In this document: in pieces, positions 15,609 through 24,920 of the stretch
Position numbering within the stretch: the stretch's first letter is position 1
How the letters are laid out: every line of letters starts with the position of its first letter
Virus record (IMG/VR): IMGVR_UViG_3300018083_000048
Span: 1 to 45,647 of that record
Strand: one strand, 5' to 3'
From: a virus
DNA length: 45,647 bases
The notes under the pieces: generated by a model
What the model was told of the DNA's origin: nothing
The model's input: the letters and a program-made list of their open reading frames with translations, nothing else
Databases searched by the model: none
Position numbers and translations under genes: made by a program

Positions 15609-18600
15609 ATGCCGCCGATTCTCCACACGTCGAGACTAGGGATCACCGAACGCGTCGACGCGTCGTTCCCGTGCACGGGCGACACGCCGACGTCGTTCAT
15701 GATCTACTCGAATAACTTCGGCCCGTTCGGCGTCGTCGTCGCCGCCGTCGTGTCGTCGGGCACTCCGCCGCCAGGCGTAGAACCGTTCTTTTGCCAGATC
15801 GCGACACAATCGCGCGCGTGGATGGTCGGCACGCCGACGGCGATCGGCGTCTATACCTACACCGTCGATATCACGACGTCGGAAGCGACTCACGTGTTCG
15901 TCGACGTCGTTCAGACGATCGCGTTCGTCGGGCCGCCCGCCGGGCCTGGCGGGGGCGGCTGTTCCCTGATCACGATCACGCCGGCAACCCTCGACGACGT
16001 GTTCGTCGGCGAACCGATCTCGATCCCGCTCACCGCGAGCGACGGCGCCGCACCGTACGTGTGGGATCTCCCCGACGGCGAGGAGCTCCCCGACGGGATC
16101 ACGCTCGACGCCGGCGGCAGCCTCGACGGCGCCGCGACGACGCCGGGCGTCTACACGTTCACGATCCGCGCGACGGACGATAACGATTGCCCGGGCGCGA
16201 TCGCCTACTCGCTCACCGTCGTCGCGCCCGACGCGATCATCGTGCACCCGGACGATCCGACGCTCCCGCCTGGCGCCCGCGACTGGCTGTACGTCCAGAT
16301 CTTCACGGCTACGGGCGGGATCGGAGAACCGTACGAATTCACGATCAGCGACGGCACGCTCCCCCCGGGCCTCGCGCTCTCGCTCGGCGGCGTGCTCGCC
16401 GGCCTGGCGCGCGAGGCGGGCCTGTTCGTGTTCACCGTGCGCGCGACCGACGGCGCCGACGTGTTCGGCGAGCGCGAGTACACGCTGCAGATCACCGGGC
16501 TCCGGATCGTGATCGGCGGGGAGGACGTAACGCGCGAAGTCGCGGCCGCCGATCTCGAGCTCGGCCTGAACCGCCAGGCAACCGGCGAGCTCGAGATCGG
16601 CGATGCGTACATACCCGCCCGCGGCGCCGACGCGCTCGTCTACGCGCGCGACGGCATCACGCCGATCTTCGGCGGGCTCGTGCTCATGCGCCACGTCGGC
16701 GGGATGACGGACTCCAGTCCGGCGAACCGCACCCAGGCCGATCTCGTCGACTACTCGATTTTTTTCGACGACGCGGATCCGATCACGATCGTCAACACGG
16801 CGCCGCAGTACCTCGAGGACGTGATCGCGGAGATCGTCGCTCAGGCGCTCGCGGTCTACGGCATCACGTACGACGCGGCGCCGACGGGGCAAACGGTACC
16901 GCCGATCGAGTGGACGGCGATCAACGTCTCCGACGCGTTCAAGCGGATCACCGACGCGACGGGCGTCGTCTTTCGCGTCGATCCGCTCAAGGCGCTCAAG
17001 GTGTTCGTACCGCTCGAGGAACCGGCGCCGGCCTCGATCACCGACGCGAACATAAACGCGTTCGATCTCGCCTGGGCCGATCCGCCGGGCCTCGCAAAGA
17101 ACACGGTCGATCTCCTGTGCGGCCCGACGGGGAACGGGATCGCAACGCAGGAATGGGAGGCCGACGGGTACGAGACGTCCTGGGAGGTCGACATCCAGGC
17201 CGTACTCGGCACGGCGCAACCGGCCCGCCGGGCGAACGCCTATCTCTCACCCGTCGACGCGACGAATTTCAGCGACGGCGACACGATCGGCGCCGGCGCG
17301 TCGACCTACACGTTCCGCGCCGCGCTCGTCGGCGACGTCGCCGGCGAGGTGCTCATCGGCGCGAACGTCGAGGACTCGATCGGGAACCTCAACGCCGCGA
17401 TCAATCACGCCGGCGGAGGCAATTACGCGCCCTCGACGCCGATCAACGCCGACGTCTCGAGCTACATCCGGAACCCCGGGCAACTCGAGGTCGACGCGCT
17501 CACGGCCGGCGCCGCGGGCAACGCGATCACCGTCGCGAGCTCGCACGAGGCGATCGCGTTCTGGTACGGCGAGGGCGCGATCCCGCGCTCGACGCTGCAA
17601 CTCGGCGCCGACGCGACCGGCGTCGCCGGCTGGACGCAGGGTTACATCCTTGAGGACGGCGCCGTCGCGCGCACGATCGGCACGGCGCCAGGTCAAGCGA
17701 CGTACCTATGGGACGTCACCGACGGCCGCGGAACGATCTCCGTCGACTTGGGCCCGGCGCCGGCGCAATACACGGTCCTCGAGCTCAAGTACCTCGCCGT
17801 GTTCCCGTTCCACGCGATCGTCTCGAGCGGCTCGCCGCCGCGGACGTTCCGCGAGGCGCATCCGGAGATCGTCGAGTACGCCGCCGGGATCGCGCTCGCA
17901 ACTCAGATCCTCGCGCGCGAGAGCGCCGATCGTCGAGAGCTCGAGGTATTCACCGACGTCGACGGGTTCCTGCCAGGCCAGGCGCTCACCGTCGACACGA
18001 CGCACCGCGGCGGGATCGACGCGCTGTTCCTCGTCGCGACCGTGCGGATCAAATTGGTCAACGCCGAACTATGGGAGTACTCGATCAGCAATCAGCAGAC
18101 CGACGAGTACGCCGGCTCGTACGTCGATCAGTGGAAGTCGCTCACCTCCGGCGGAGGCGGCTCCGCGGCCGCGCCTGGCACGATCGAGGGCGGCGCCGCG
18201 ATCGCCGGCGATATCTACAGCGACGGCCGTCAGTCGTTCCGCGCGAATCAATCCATGGGCGGGCACAAGCTCACGTTCGTCGACGATCCAGCGAGCGATC
18301 AGGACGCGGCGACGAAGGCATACGTCGACTCGGCGCCGGGCCTCATTCGCGCGGATGGCTCTGTCGATTTCACCGGCCCGCAATCCATGGGCGGGAACGC
18401 GCTCACCGATCTCGAGGATCCAACCGACGGCCAGGACGCGGCGACGAAGGCGTTCGTGCTCGCGAACGTCGGAGGCGGCGATCCTGATCGCGGATTTTTC
18501 GCCGTGGGCGGAGGCGCCGCGGTTCTCGCGGCCGGCCCGATGCTTGTCAAACCGACGGGAACGACGCTCACATTCGTCGTCGGCGTCGGGCAGATCGGCA

Positions 18601-19610
18601 CCGGCGACGCGCTCGTACTCGCGAACGTGCAACTAACCGATCTCACGCTCGACGACGCGCGCGCCGTGATCAATCGCTCGCTCGTGTCGTTCGGCGGCCA
18701 GCACCTGTTCGGCCTCGTGCACATTACCGGACTCACCGCCGGGAAGGAGTACGTCGCGACGCTGCAATACGCCGCGCGGATCAACGCCGCGGCGTTCGTC
18801 GGCGGGCCCGGCCCTGGGCAGCCGTTCCTCGTGTGTCTCGATCTCGTGACGGCCGCGGACGCGGCGACGGTCGAAACCGCCCAGGCGTCGAGCTCCGGCA
18901 CAATGGCCGATCTCGCGACGGCGGGCCCGTCCGTCTCGCCGACGCTCCCCGCGGACGCCGTCGTCGCCGTGCTCGCGGGCGACTCTGAGAACCGCGTGCA
19001 GACCGGAACCTCGAGCCTGGGCGTCGTCGTCTCAGGCGCGAATACGCTCGCGGCCGTGGCGTTCGTCAATCAGTCGACGAGCGGCGCGCAGAATATCGCG
19101 CTCCAGGGCGGGCTCATGCTCGCGCGCCTGGCGTCGGGCTCGACGACGTTCAAGCTCCAGTACGCGAGCGACGGCGGGAGCAACACGCGGTACGCCAGGT
19201 GGATCGCCGTGCTCCGCGCCGTGTTCGGCGACACGCCGATCGTTTTCGCCGTCTCTCAGGTGCTCACCGCGCAGAACACGACGAGCACGAGCTATACCGG
19301 GCTCACGACGGCCGACGCCGTGACGCTCACGACGGGAACCTCCGTACTCGTGCTGTTCTCGATCAACACGGCCGGATCCGGAGTGATCGACACATCGGTC
19401 GCCGTCGACGTGTCGGGCGCGACGACGATCGCCGCGGCGGATGGAGTGAGCAACGCGAAAGCGATCACGGCGGCGTCGACGTACCACGTCGGCCGCGGCG
19501 TCGTGATGACCGTGAACGCCGGATCGAATACGTTCACCCTGAAGTATAAAGTCAGCGGAGGAACGGGAACGTTCTCCGGCCGCGTGCTCGCCGTGATCCG
19601 TCTCAACTGA
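15609..19610 (+). CDS. Tail hub/tip protein with Ig-like domains and fibre-like C-terminus
   Basis: A 1333-aa protein after the tape measure. Residues 1-115 are beta-rich. Residues ~117-297 hold two putative Ig domains of the He_PIG type (LPDGITLDAGGSLDGAATTPG; LPPGLALSLGGVLAGLAREAG). Residues ~297-835 form a hub-like core starting LRIVIGGEDVTREV. Two fibre-type repeats follow: SMGGHKLTFVDDPASDQDAA and SMGGNALTDLEDPTDGQDAA, each leading into TKAY/FV. The last ~380 residues contain about three diverged beta units ending in GSTTFKLQY- or GSNTFTLKY-like strands. It probably combines the lambda gpJ role (tip and receptor contact) with a side fibre. Confidence 0.75.
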   Translation: MPPILHTSRLGITERVDASFPCTGDTPTSFMIYSNNFGPFGVVVAAVVSSGTPPPGVEPFFCQIATQSRAWMVGTPTAIGVYTYTVDITTSEATHVFVDVVQTIAFVGPPAGPGGGGCSLITITPATLDDVFVGEPISIPLTASDGAAPYVWDLPDGEELPDGITLDAGGSLDGAATTPGVYTFTIRATDDNDCPGAIAYSLTVVAPDAIIVHPDDPTLPPGARDWLYVQIFTATGGIGEPYEFTISDGTLPPGLALSLGGVLAGLAREAGLFVFTVRATDGADVFGEREYTLQITGLRIVIGGEDVTREVAAADLELGLNRQATGELEIGDAYIPARGADALVYARDGITPIFGGLVLMRHVGGMTDSSPANRTQADLVDYSIFFDDADPITIVNTAPQYLEDVIAEIVAQALAVYGITYDAAPTGQTVPPIEWTAINVSDAFKRITDATGVVFRVDPLKALKVFVPLEEPAPASITDANINAFDLAWADPPGLAKNTVDLLCGPTGNGIATQEWEADGYETSWEVDIQAVLGTAQPARRANAYLSPVDATNFSDGDTIGAGASTYTFRAALVGDVAGEVLIGANVEDSIGNLNAAINHAGGGNYAPSTPINADVSSYIRNPGQLEVDALTAGAAGNAITVASSHEAIAFWYGEGAIPRSTLQLGADATGVAGWTQGYILEDGAVARTIGTAPGQATYLWDVTDGRGTISVDLGPAPAQYTVLELKYLAVFPFHAIVSSGSPPRTFREAHPEIVEYAAGIALATQILARESADRRELEVFTDVDGFLPGQALTVDTTHRGGIDALFLVATVRIKLVNAELWEYSISNQQTDEYAGSYVDQWKSLTSGGGGSAAAPGTIEGGAAIAGDIYSDGRQSFRANQSMGGHKLTFVDDPASDQDAATKAYVDSAPGLIRADGSVDFTGPQSMGGNALTDLEDPTDGQDAATKAFVLANVGGGDPDRGFFAVGGGAAVLAAGPMLVKPTGTTLTFVVGVGQIGTGDALVLANVQLTDLTLDDARAVINRSLVSFGGQHLFGLVHITGLTAGKEYVATLQYAARINAAAFVGGPGPGQPFLVCLDLVTAADAATVETAQASSSGTMADLATAGPSVSPTLPADAVVAVLAGDSENRVQTGTSSLGVVVSGANTLAAVAFVNQSTSGAQNIALQGGLMLARLASGSTTFKLQYASDGGSNTRYARWIAVLRAVFGDTPIVFAVSQVLTAQNTTSTSYTGLTTADAVTLTTGTSVLVLFSINTAGSGVIDTSVAVDVSGATTIAAADGVSNAKAITAASTYHVGRGVVMTVNAGSNTFTLKYKVSGGTGTFSGRVLAVIRLN

Positions 19611-19635
19611 GCTCAAGGCCGCGGCCGCGTATAAT
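19607..19635 (+). promoter_or_regulatory. Candidate promoter before lysis genes
   Basis: A perfect -10 hexamer TATAAT at 19630-19635 lies 17 bases after CTGAGC at 19607-19612, which matches a -35 only in part (TGA). The box sits in the 65-base gap before the holin candidate. A TATAAT in such GC-rich sequence is notable, but the -35 is weak. Confidence 0.4.
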
Positions 19636-19675
19636 CCTCTCGAGAGCGGCGCCGGGAAAACGAACGAAGGAACCC

Positions 19676-20071
19676 ATGATCGAGATCACTGAAAAAGGCA
19701 ACCCGCCGAAAGCGCCGATCGCGCCGTACATCGTCGTGATCGTCGTGATCGCCATCGCGGCGATCGGCGGCGTCGTGCTCGTGCTCACGATCCGGCCCGA
19801 CAAGGACAACGCCGCGCTCGTGACTCAGATCCTCGGGTTCGGCTCTACTACCCTCATGGCCGCGCTCGCGTACATGCGATCGACGGAAACCCGCGAGGTC
19901 GTTAACTCTCGCATGGACGAATTCAAACGGAGCCTGCAGGCGGCGAGCGAGATCGCACAAGCGACGGCGCGCGCCGACGGACGCGCGGAAGGGCGGGCCG
20001 CGGCGAACGCGAGAACCGACGCGCTCGCGCTCCCGCCGGCGCCGCCCGCGAAGCCGGAGATCCCGACGTGA
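19676..20071 (+). CDS. Holin candidate, two membrane segments
   Basis: A 131-aa protein. Residues ~17-40 (IVVIVVIAIAAIGGVVLVLT) form a clear membrane helix. A second hydrophobic stretch, ILGFGSTTLMAALAYM, spans residues ~52-68. A charged helical tail follows (MDEFKRSLQAASEIAQATAR). Two membrane segments and a gene directly upstream of a muralytic enzyme, with a 4-base stop/start overlap, fit a class II holin. The family itself was not recognised. The start is the ATG at 19676, after a GAAGGAACCC site. Confidence 0.55.
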   Translation: MIEITEKGNPPKAPIAPYIVVIVVIAIAAIGGVVLVLTIRPDKDNAALVTQILGFGSTTLMAALAYMRSTETREVVNSRMDEFKRSLQAASEIAQATARADGRAEGRAAANARTDALALPPAPPAKPEIPT

Positions 20072-20643
20072 ACCGCTACGCCGACGAGATCGCCGCGGCC
20101 GCCAGGATCCACGGCGGGATCGATCCGCCGCTCGTCGAGGCCGTGATCGAGCAGGAATCCGACGGCGAGACCGACGCGTTCAACCCCGAACCGAAGTACC
20201 GATATTTTTGGAACGTGCGAACGGGCGCGCCGTTCCGCGCCGTGTCGGACGTCGAGGTCGCCGCGAAGTTTCCGCCGCGGGATTTCCCGACGCTCGCCGG
20301 CGATCCGGATCAGGAGTGGTGGAGTCAACAGGCGTCCTGGGGCCTCATGCAACTCATGGGCGCCGTCGCGCGCGAGCACGGGTTCAAGGGGAAGTACCTC
20401 ACCCGGCTCTGTTCCGATCCCGCGCTCAACATCGATCTCGGCTGTCAGCACCTCGCCGGGCACCTGGCGTGGGCGTCGCGCCTGTATGTCGGGCTCGAGG
20501 CCGGCCGCGTCGGCGCCGTGACGCGAAGCGCCCTCGCCGCCTACAATGGCGGCCGCGGAGGGAACGCGCCGACAGGCCCGATCCGCAATCGCGAGTACGC
20601 CGACGAGGTGCTCGCACGCTACCGCAAGATCCGCGGCTCGTAA
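20068..20643 (+). CDS. Lytic transglycosylase (SLT domain), endolysin or tail lysin
   Basis: A 191-aa protein with the SLT lysozyme-like fold. VEAVIEQESDG carries the likely catalytic Glu30, SWGLMQLMGAVAREHG is the GLMQ motif, NIDLGCQHLAGHL follows, and ALAAYNGG is the last signature. It would cleave peptidoglycan glycan strands to the 1,6-anhydro product. No signal peptide is present, so release through the upstream holin candidate is expected; a tail-carried role is possible too. The GTG at 20068 overlaps the upstream stop. Confidence 0.85.
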   Translation: MNRYADEIAAAARIHGGIDPPLVEAVIEQESDGETDAFNPEPKYRYFWNVRTGAPFRAVSDVEVAAKFPPRDFPTLAGDPDQEWWSQQASWGLMQLMGAVAREHGFKGKYLTRLCSDPALNIDLGCQHLAGHLAWASRLYVGLEAGRVGAVTRSALAAYNGGRGGNAPTGPIRNREYADEVLARYRKIRGS

Positions 20644-20662
20644 ATCTCAGAAGGGGGAACCC

Positions 20663-22615
20663 GTGCCGAAGCTACATCCGATCACCGGCCTCGCGGCGTG
20701 CGGGACCGCCGGCGGCCGTATCTCGTACGGCTCGAGGAGCGGCGAGCAATTCGTCTTGTGCGACGGCGGCTGTTCCTTCTGGCTCAACGCCGACGAGATC
20801 GCATACCTGGGCCCGCTGAGCGGCTCCTGGGCGACGCCGGGTAAGACGGCGCCGCAAGCGGTCAACATCCACACGGGCGCGCGGCGGCCGCTCGAGCAGG
20901 TTCCGGAGGGCGCTCCGCTCCGCGAGGCGTCGTTCCTGGCGGCGTCGCCGACGGGACGCTGGCAAGCGGCGATCGCCGGCGCGCCTGGCTCATCGTTCGG
21001 ATCGTGCGGCGAATTCCCCGGCGGAACCGTCGGCCGCGCCATGACGGACGGCCGCGGCGCCGCGTCGGCCGACGGCTCGATCGTGCTCGTCGACTTGTAT
21101 CAGGGAGGCGGGCAGGGGTTCCGGATCTCGAGGCCCGACGGCGTGATCGTTCCGACGTTCAACCCGCCGGCGGATCGGCAACCGGCGATCGCGGCCGGCT
21201 CCGATCCGTATCACCTCGAGCTCGTCGACGCGGCGCGCGCGCTCTGGCCGTCGGACGGCGCCTGGGGCGTTCACGGCATCACGCCGCCGCCGCTCTGGAT
21301 CCCCGGTTCGCTCCGCGCGTGCTACGTCGAGATCGCCGGCGTCGCGTACCTCGTGCACTGGCTCGAGGGCGTCGGCACCGTCGCCAGGCGGGCCGACTCC
21401 GATCAGGGGAAGGTACTATCGCGCGCCGGGATGGAATTCCATTACGACGCGATCGCATGGAACGATGGGATCCGGATCGCGTGGGCGAGGTTCGACGGCG
21501 AGCCTCCCGGGTCCCTCGAAATCGTCGAGTGGGATCTCGTGAGCGGGCTCGAGGATCTCACGCCGGCGCCGCCGCTCGTGTTCCCGTCCTGGCGGTTCTC
21601 GCATCCGGTCAGCGTCTACCCGTACAAAGCGGCGGGGAGCGGCCGGCCGGATCTGTTCACCCTGGGCACGTACACGGAAAAGCCGGATCTCCCGTCGCCG
21701 ATGCCGGCCGGCCGGCTCCTCCTCGCGCACGACGGCGAAAGCGACTGGACGATCCCGGCGGCCGCGCTCCGCTCGTACGATGCCGTCGGATGGGAGCTCT
21801 ACCGCATCAAGGGCGAGACGCTCGAGCAAACCCGCGCCAGGTGGATCCGCCAGTCGCGCGCGAACCTCGCGCAATGGCCGCGCGACTGTTTCGTAGTTCC
21901 GATGTTCTACAACCAATTCAACCCGGAGACGGGCGCCTGGTTATGGACCGACGCGGAAGTCCTCGAGGCCCTCGAGTACGTCGATCAAGTCGTGAACCTC
22001 GATCCCCGGATCAAATTCATGGCGCCGTTCTCCTTCGATCGGGCGAACGGCATCAAACCGAATCCGAACCTCCGGCGCGCGTTCGACGATTGCGTCGCCG
22101 CGGCCGCGCTCGCCGGCGAGGCGACACTCACGCCGATCCCGCCGATCATTCCGCCAATCGATCCGCCGAAACCGGATCCGTCTCTCTACTACAAACCAAA
22201 GGAGTACGCGATGTCAGCAGGCGAGGAAATCGGAGCAGTCAAAGTCGGCCCGCTATTCGGGCGCGTCGTCGCCGCCGGCGAGGGCCGCGGCCCGTTCGGA
22301 TGGTACGAGGTGCTATTCGATCGCGAGACTCCCGACGACGATTCATGGTGGAAGCTCACGAAACCGGATACCCGTCACGCGCTCGAGCACACGAAGATCC
22401 CCTGCTTGCTCGGCGCCGATCAATTGAAGGCGGAGGACTCGATGTTCTACGGGAAACCGACGAACCTCCCGAACGCGCGCGGGATCCTCGAGTCGCCGGT
22501 TCTCATCAAGGATCCGGCGAGCAATCTCCTGATCGGTTATTTCACCTGGCCGGATCGGCATCCGACCGGCGGGACTGGATCGCCGTCGTTCGTATGGGTC
22601 AAGAGGGCGTCGTGA
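20663..22615 (+). CDS. Large beta-rich protein, possible tail fibre or spike
   Basis: A 650-aa protein of no firmly recognised family. The first ~370 residues are strand-rich, with recurring short repeats reminiscent of a beta-propeller (FRISRPDGVIVPTF, VAYLVHWLEG, IAWARFDGE, FTLGTYTEK). Residues ~390-500 contain YNQFNPETGAWLWT and a LDPRIKFMAPF strand that could belong to a barrel-like domain. A Pro-rich linker (PIPPIIPPIDPPKPDP) leads to a C-terminal beta module. Its place after the lysin and before a glycoside-hydrolase-like gene suggests surface-polymer recognition. AGAAGGGGGAA precedes the GTG at 20663. Confidence 0.55.
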   Translation: MPKLHPITGLAACGTAGGRISYGSRSGEQFVLCDGGCSFWLNADEIAYLGPLSGSWATPGKTAPQAVNIHTGARRPLEQVPEGAPLREASFLAASPTGRWQAAIAGAPGSSFGSCGEFPGGTVGRAMTDGRGAASADGSIVLVDLYQGGGQGFRISRPDGVIVPTFNPPADRQPAIAAGSDPYHLELVDAARALWPSDGAWGVHGITPPPLWIPGSLRACYVEIAGVAYLVHWLEGVGTVARRADSDQGKVLSRAGMEFHYDAIAWNDGIRIAWARFDGEPPGSLEIVEWDLVSGLEDLTPAPPLVFPSWRFSHPVSVYPYKAAGSGRPDLFTLGTYTEKPDLPSPMPAGRLLLAHDGESDWTIPAAALRSYDAVGWELYRIKGETLEQTRARWIRQSRANLAQWPRDCFVVPMFYNQFNPETGAWLWTDAEVLEALEYVDQVVNLDPRIKFMAPFSFDRANGIKPNPNLRRAFDDCVAAAALAGEATLTPIPPIIPPIDPPKPDPSLYYKPKEYAMSAGEEIGAVKVGPLFGRVVAAGEGRGPFGWYEVLFDRETPDDDSWWKLTKPDTRHALEHTKIPCLLGADQLKAEDSMFYGKPTNLPNARGILESPVLIKDPASNLLIGYFTWPDRHPTGGTGSPSFVWVKRAS

Positions 22616-23925
22616 CAGTCGAGATCTATCGGCCCTCCGCGTACATTCCTGACGCCGGCGGAGGCGGCGCGGCGGGCCCGCGCGCCGGCGTTCCCCGCGC
22701 GAACGGGCGCGCGATCGTCGACGACAACGGCGAATGGTTCCCGCTCGGCCTGACGTTCATGTGGTCACTACAGGGCGCGCGGAACGAACCCGATCGGTAC
22801 CGCGCGAACCTCGAGTGGGCCGCGGCTCACGGGTTCGATTACAAGCGGCCGCTCTACGAAGTCGCATGGAATCCGCCGCTCGAGATCAACCCGGCGACGT
22901 TCCCCGATCACCTCGGCGCCGTCGCGCGTGATCTCGATCTCTCCTGGGGCCTGGGGCTCAGGAGCGGGATCACGCTCAGCGGAAAAGGAACCGGCTACGA
23001 TCTGCCGCGCCTGGCGCGCGACGTCGGCGGCGTGATCGCGGATGGCCGCGAGGCCGCCGTGCTCCTCGTCGAGATGCAGAACGAATACAGCAACGGCGGC
23101 GATCCGCTCGCGACGCTCGAGGCCATGGCGCGCGAGATCGATCCGTTGATCCGAAACCTGATCGGGTTCTCGACGCCGGGCAATGAAGCGGAGGTCGAGG
23201 AGATCAAGGCAGCCGCGCGACGAGTCGCCGCGAAGATCTTCATCCGGCACACCGAACGCGGGAACAGCGATCACGGATGGCGCGACGTTCGCCAGGCGTG
23301 GGATTTCCACAACGACGGCGGGTTCGTCGGCGCCGATTGGGAGGGGCCCGGGCCCGGCTCGAGCGGATCGGTTCTCACGGATCGGCTCCGGCTCGCGATG
23401 AAGCGCGCGCTCTCGATCATGTGCGGCGCGCCGATCTTCACGCTCCACACGGGAACCGGCGTCTACGGCAACGGAGCGCCCTCGAGCTCCGGCGCGCCGC
23501 GGCCGCCGAACTTTTGGGAGATCGACGACATCGACGGGATCGTCGAGGCGCTCCGCGGCGTCGTCGCGCTCCTCCCGGCCGGCGTGTCGAATTGGCAACA
23601 GGCGAACACGCAATGGGTACCGCCGAACCCCGTCGCGCCGTTCCAACCGCACAATCATTGGGAGGGCGACACGGGCGACGGCGTGAACAAGGCATATTCC
23701 GCGCTCGCGCCCGACGGCCGCGTGATCCAAATGCCGATCGGCGTCCGCGGCCGCGTGCGGCTCACGGCCTCGTACCGGCTCACCGGCGTTACCGTGTTCG
23801 ATCCGCTCACCCTGGCACCGCTCCCCGATTTCACGGATCGGAGTTTCGGCCAGGGCGAGGTTATGGAGCTCCCCGGGGGCGGGATCGACGCCGACGTCGC
23901 GTACATCATCCACGGGCACCGCTGA
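22612..23925 (+). CDS. Glycoside-hydrolase-like protein (TIM-barrel type), possible depolymerase
   Basis: A 437-aa protein. GEWFPLGLTFMWSL near residue 40 and LVEMQNEYSNGGD near residue 152 resemble clan-A glycoside hydrolases, in which the Asn-Glu pair (here N157-E158) holds the acid/base residue. FIRHTERG and GAPIFTLHTGTGVYG suit later barrel strands. A Gly-rich N-terminus and a C-terminal beta domain flank the barrel. It may degrade host surface polysaccharide as part of the tail. The GTG at 22612 overlaps the upstream stop. The exact family was not established. Confidence 0.6.
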   Translation: MTVEIYRPSAYIPDAGGGGAAGPRAGVPRANGRAIVDDNGEWFPLGLTFMWSLQGARNEPDRYRANLEWAAAHGFDYKRPLYEVAWNPPLEINPATFPDHLGAVARDLDLSWGLGLRSGITLSGKGTGYDLPRLARDVGGVIADGREAAVLLVEMQNEYSNGGDPLATLEAMAREIDPLIRNLIGFSTPGNEAEVEEIKAAARRVAAKIFIRHTERGNSDHGWRDVRQAWDFHNDGGFVGADWEGPGPGSSGSVLTDRLRLAMKRALSIMCGAPIFTLHTGTGVYGNGAPSSSGAPRPPNFWEIDDIDGIVEALRGVVALLPAGVSNWQQANTQWVPPNPVAPFQPHNHWEGDTGDGVNKAYSALAPDGRVIQMPIGVRGRVRLTASYRLTGVTVFDPLTLAPLPDFTDRSFGQGEVMELPGGGIDADVAYIIHGHR

Positions 23926-23934
23926 GGCTCGCCA

Positions 23935-23970
23935 GGCCGGCCAGGCGCCACGGGGCGCGCCTGGCCGGCC
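23935..23970. terminator. Strong GC hairpin at end of structural operon
   Basis: A perfect 14-bp stem: GGCCGGCCAGGCGC at 23935-23948 pairs with GCGCCTGGCCGGCC at 23957-23970 around an 8-base loop. It starts 9 bases after the stop of the last tail gene. There is no T-run, so it may act as a pause, an RNA 3'-end protector or a Rho-assisted terminator. Confidence 0.6.
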
Positions 23971-24036
23971 ATTCCGACGCCGGCGCCGCCGGGCCCGTCC
24001 TGGGGGCGCCTGGCGGGCCGTGATACCCTCCTCAAC

Positions 24037-24852
24037 ATGAACCCGCCGGCGCCCTACTACCAGCATCAAGGGATCACGATCTACCGGGCCGACTGTTTCG
24101 AGGTGCTCCACACGCTCGAGGGCGTCGGCGCGTACGTGACCGACGTTCCGTATTCCAGCGGAGGCGCGTTCCGCGGGGATCGGATGTTCTCGACGCTCAG
24201 CAAGTACGCGAGCTCCGATAGTTCTCAGCAGGCGGGGATCGGGTTCACCGGCGACAATCGGGATCAGCGGGCGTTCCTGGCGTGGTGTTCGCTCTGGATG
24301 TCCGCGGCTCGAGGCGCCGCGGCCGACGGCGCCACGTTCGCGACGTTCATCGACTGGCGGCAACTCCCGACGATCACCGACGCGATCCAGGCCGGCGGAT
24401 GGGTATGGAGGGGCGTCGGCGTCTGGTCGAAAAAATTCGGGCGGCCGCGGGATGGCGGGTTCTCCGGCGCGTGTGAGTTTCTCCCCTGGGCCTCGCACGG
24501 CTCGCTCGTCGAGAGCGGCGCGTATCCGTCCGGCGCTTTCGAGTACTCGCCGCCGCCTGTCTCGAGGCGCCATCACCTCGCCGAAAAACCGCTCCCCGTG
24601 ATGGAGTGGGCAATGGCGAATGTTCCCGCCGGCGCGCTCGTCGTCGATCCGTTCATGGGCTCCGGCTCGACGCTCGTCGTCGCGAAACGTCGAGGACTCC
24701 GCGCAATCGGGATCGACGTCGACGAGCGCCAGTGTGAGATCGCCGCGCGCCGGCTCTCGCAGGATATGCTCCCGGGCCTCGAGCTCGAGGATCTCGACGC
24801 CGGCGAGCTCGAGGGGCCCGCGCTCCTCCCGCTCGAGCAGGCGGAAGGATAG
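24037..24852 (+). CDS. DNA N4-cytosine/N6-adenine methyltransferase, beta class
   Basis: A 271-aa amino-methyltransferase. The catalytic motif IV comes first as DVPYSS (residues 36-39), a variant of the usual DPPY. The SAM-binding motif DPFMGSGST follows at ~203 with GIDVDERQCEIAARRL, which defines the beta-class order. It would methylate exocyclic amino groups in a specific DNA sequence, probably to block restriction. No cognate nuclease is adjacent. It starts 67 bases after the long hairpin that ends the tail operon. Confidence 0.85.
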   Translation: MNPPAPYYQHQGITIYRADCFEVLHTLEGVGAYVTDVPYSSGGAFRGDRMFSTLSKYASSDSSQQAGIGFTGDNRDQRAFLAWCSLWMSAARGAAADGATFATFIDWRQLPTITDAIQAGGWVWRGVGVWSKKFGRPRDGGFSGACEFLPWASHGSLVESGAYPSGAFEYSPPPVSRRHHLAEKPLPVMEWAMANVPAGALVVDPFMGSGSTLVVAKRRGLRAIGIDVDERQCEIAARRLSQDMLPGLELEDLDAGELEGPALLPLEQAEG

Positions 24853-24870
24853 AAGCTCGAGCGCGCGAGC

Positions 24871-24900
24871 GTGACGGCCGCCGGCCTCCCGGCGTATAGT
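24871..24900 (+). promoter_or_regulatory. Candidate promoter GTGACG-18-TATAGT
   Basis: GTGACG at 24871-24876 and TATAGT at 24895-24900 are separated by 18 bases. They lie in the gap upstream of the gene at 24921, which also has an AAGGAG ribosome site. Match to the sigma70 consensus is fair. Confidence 0.4.
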
Positions 24901-24920
24901 GTCGTCAAGGAGCGTGACTC

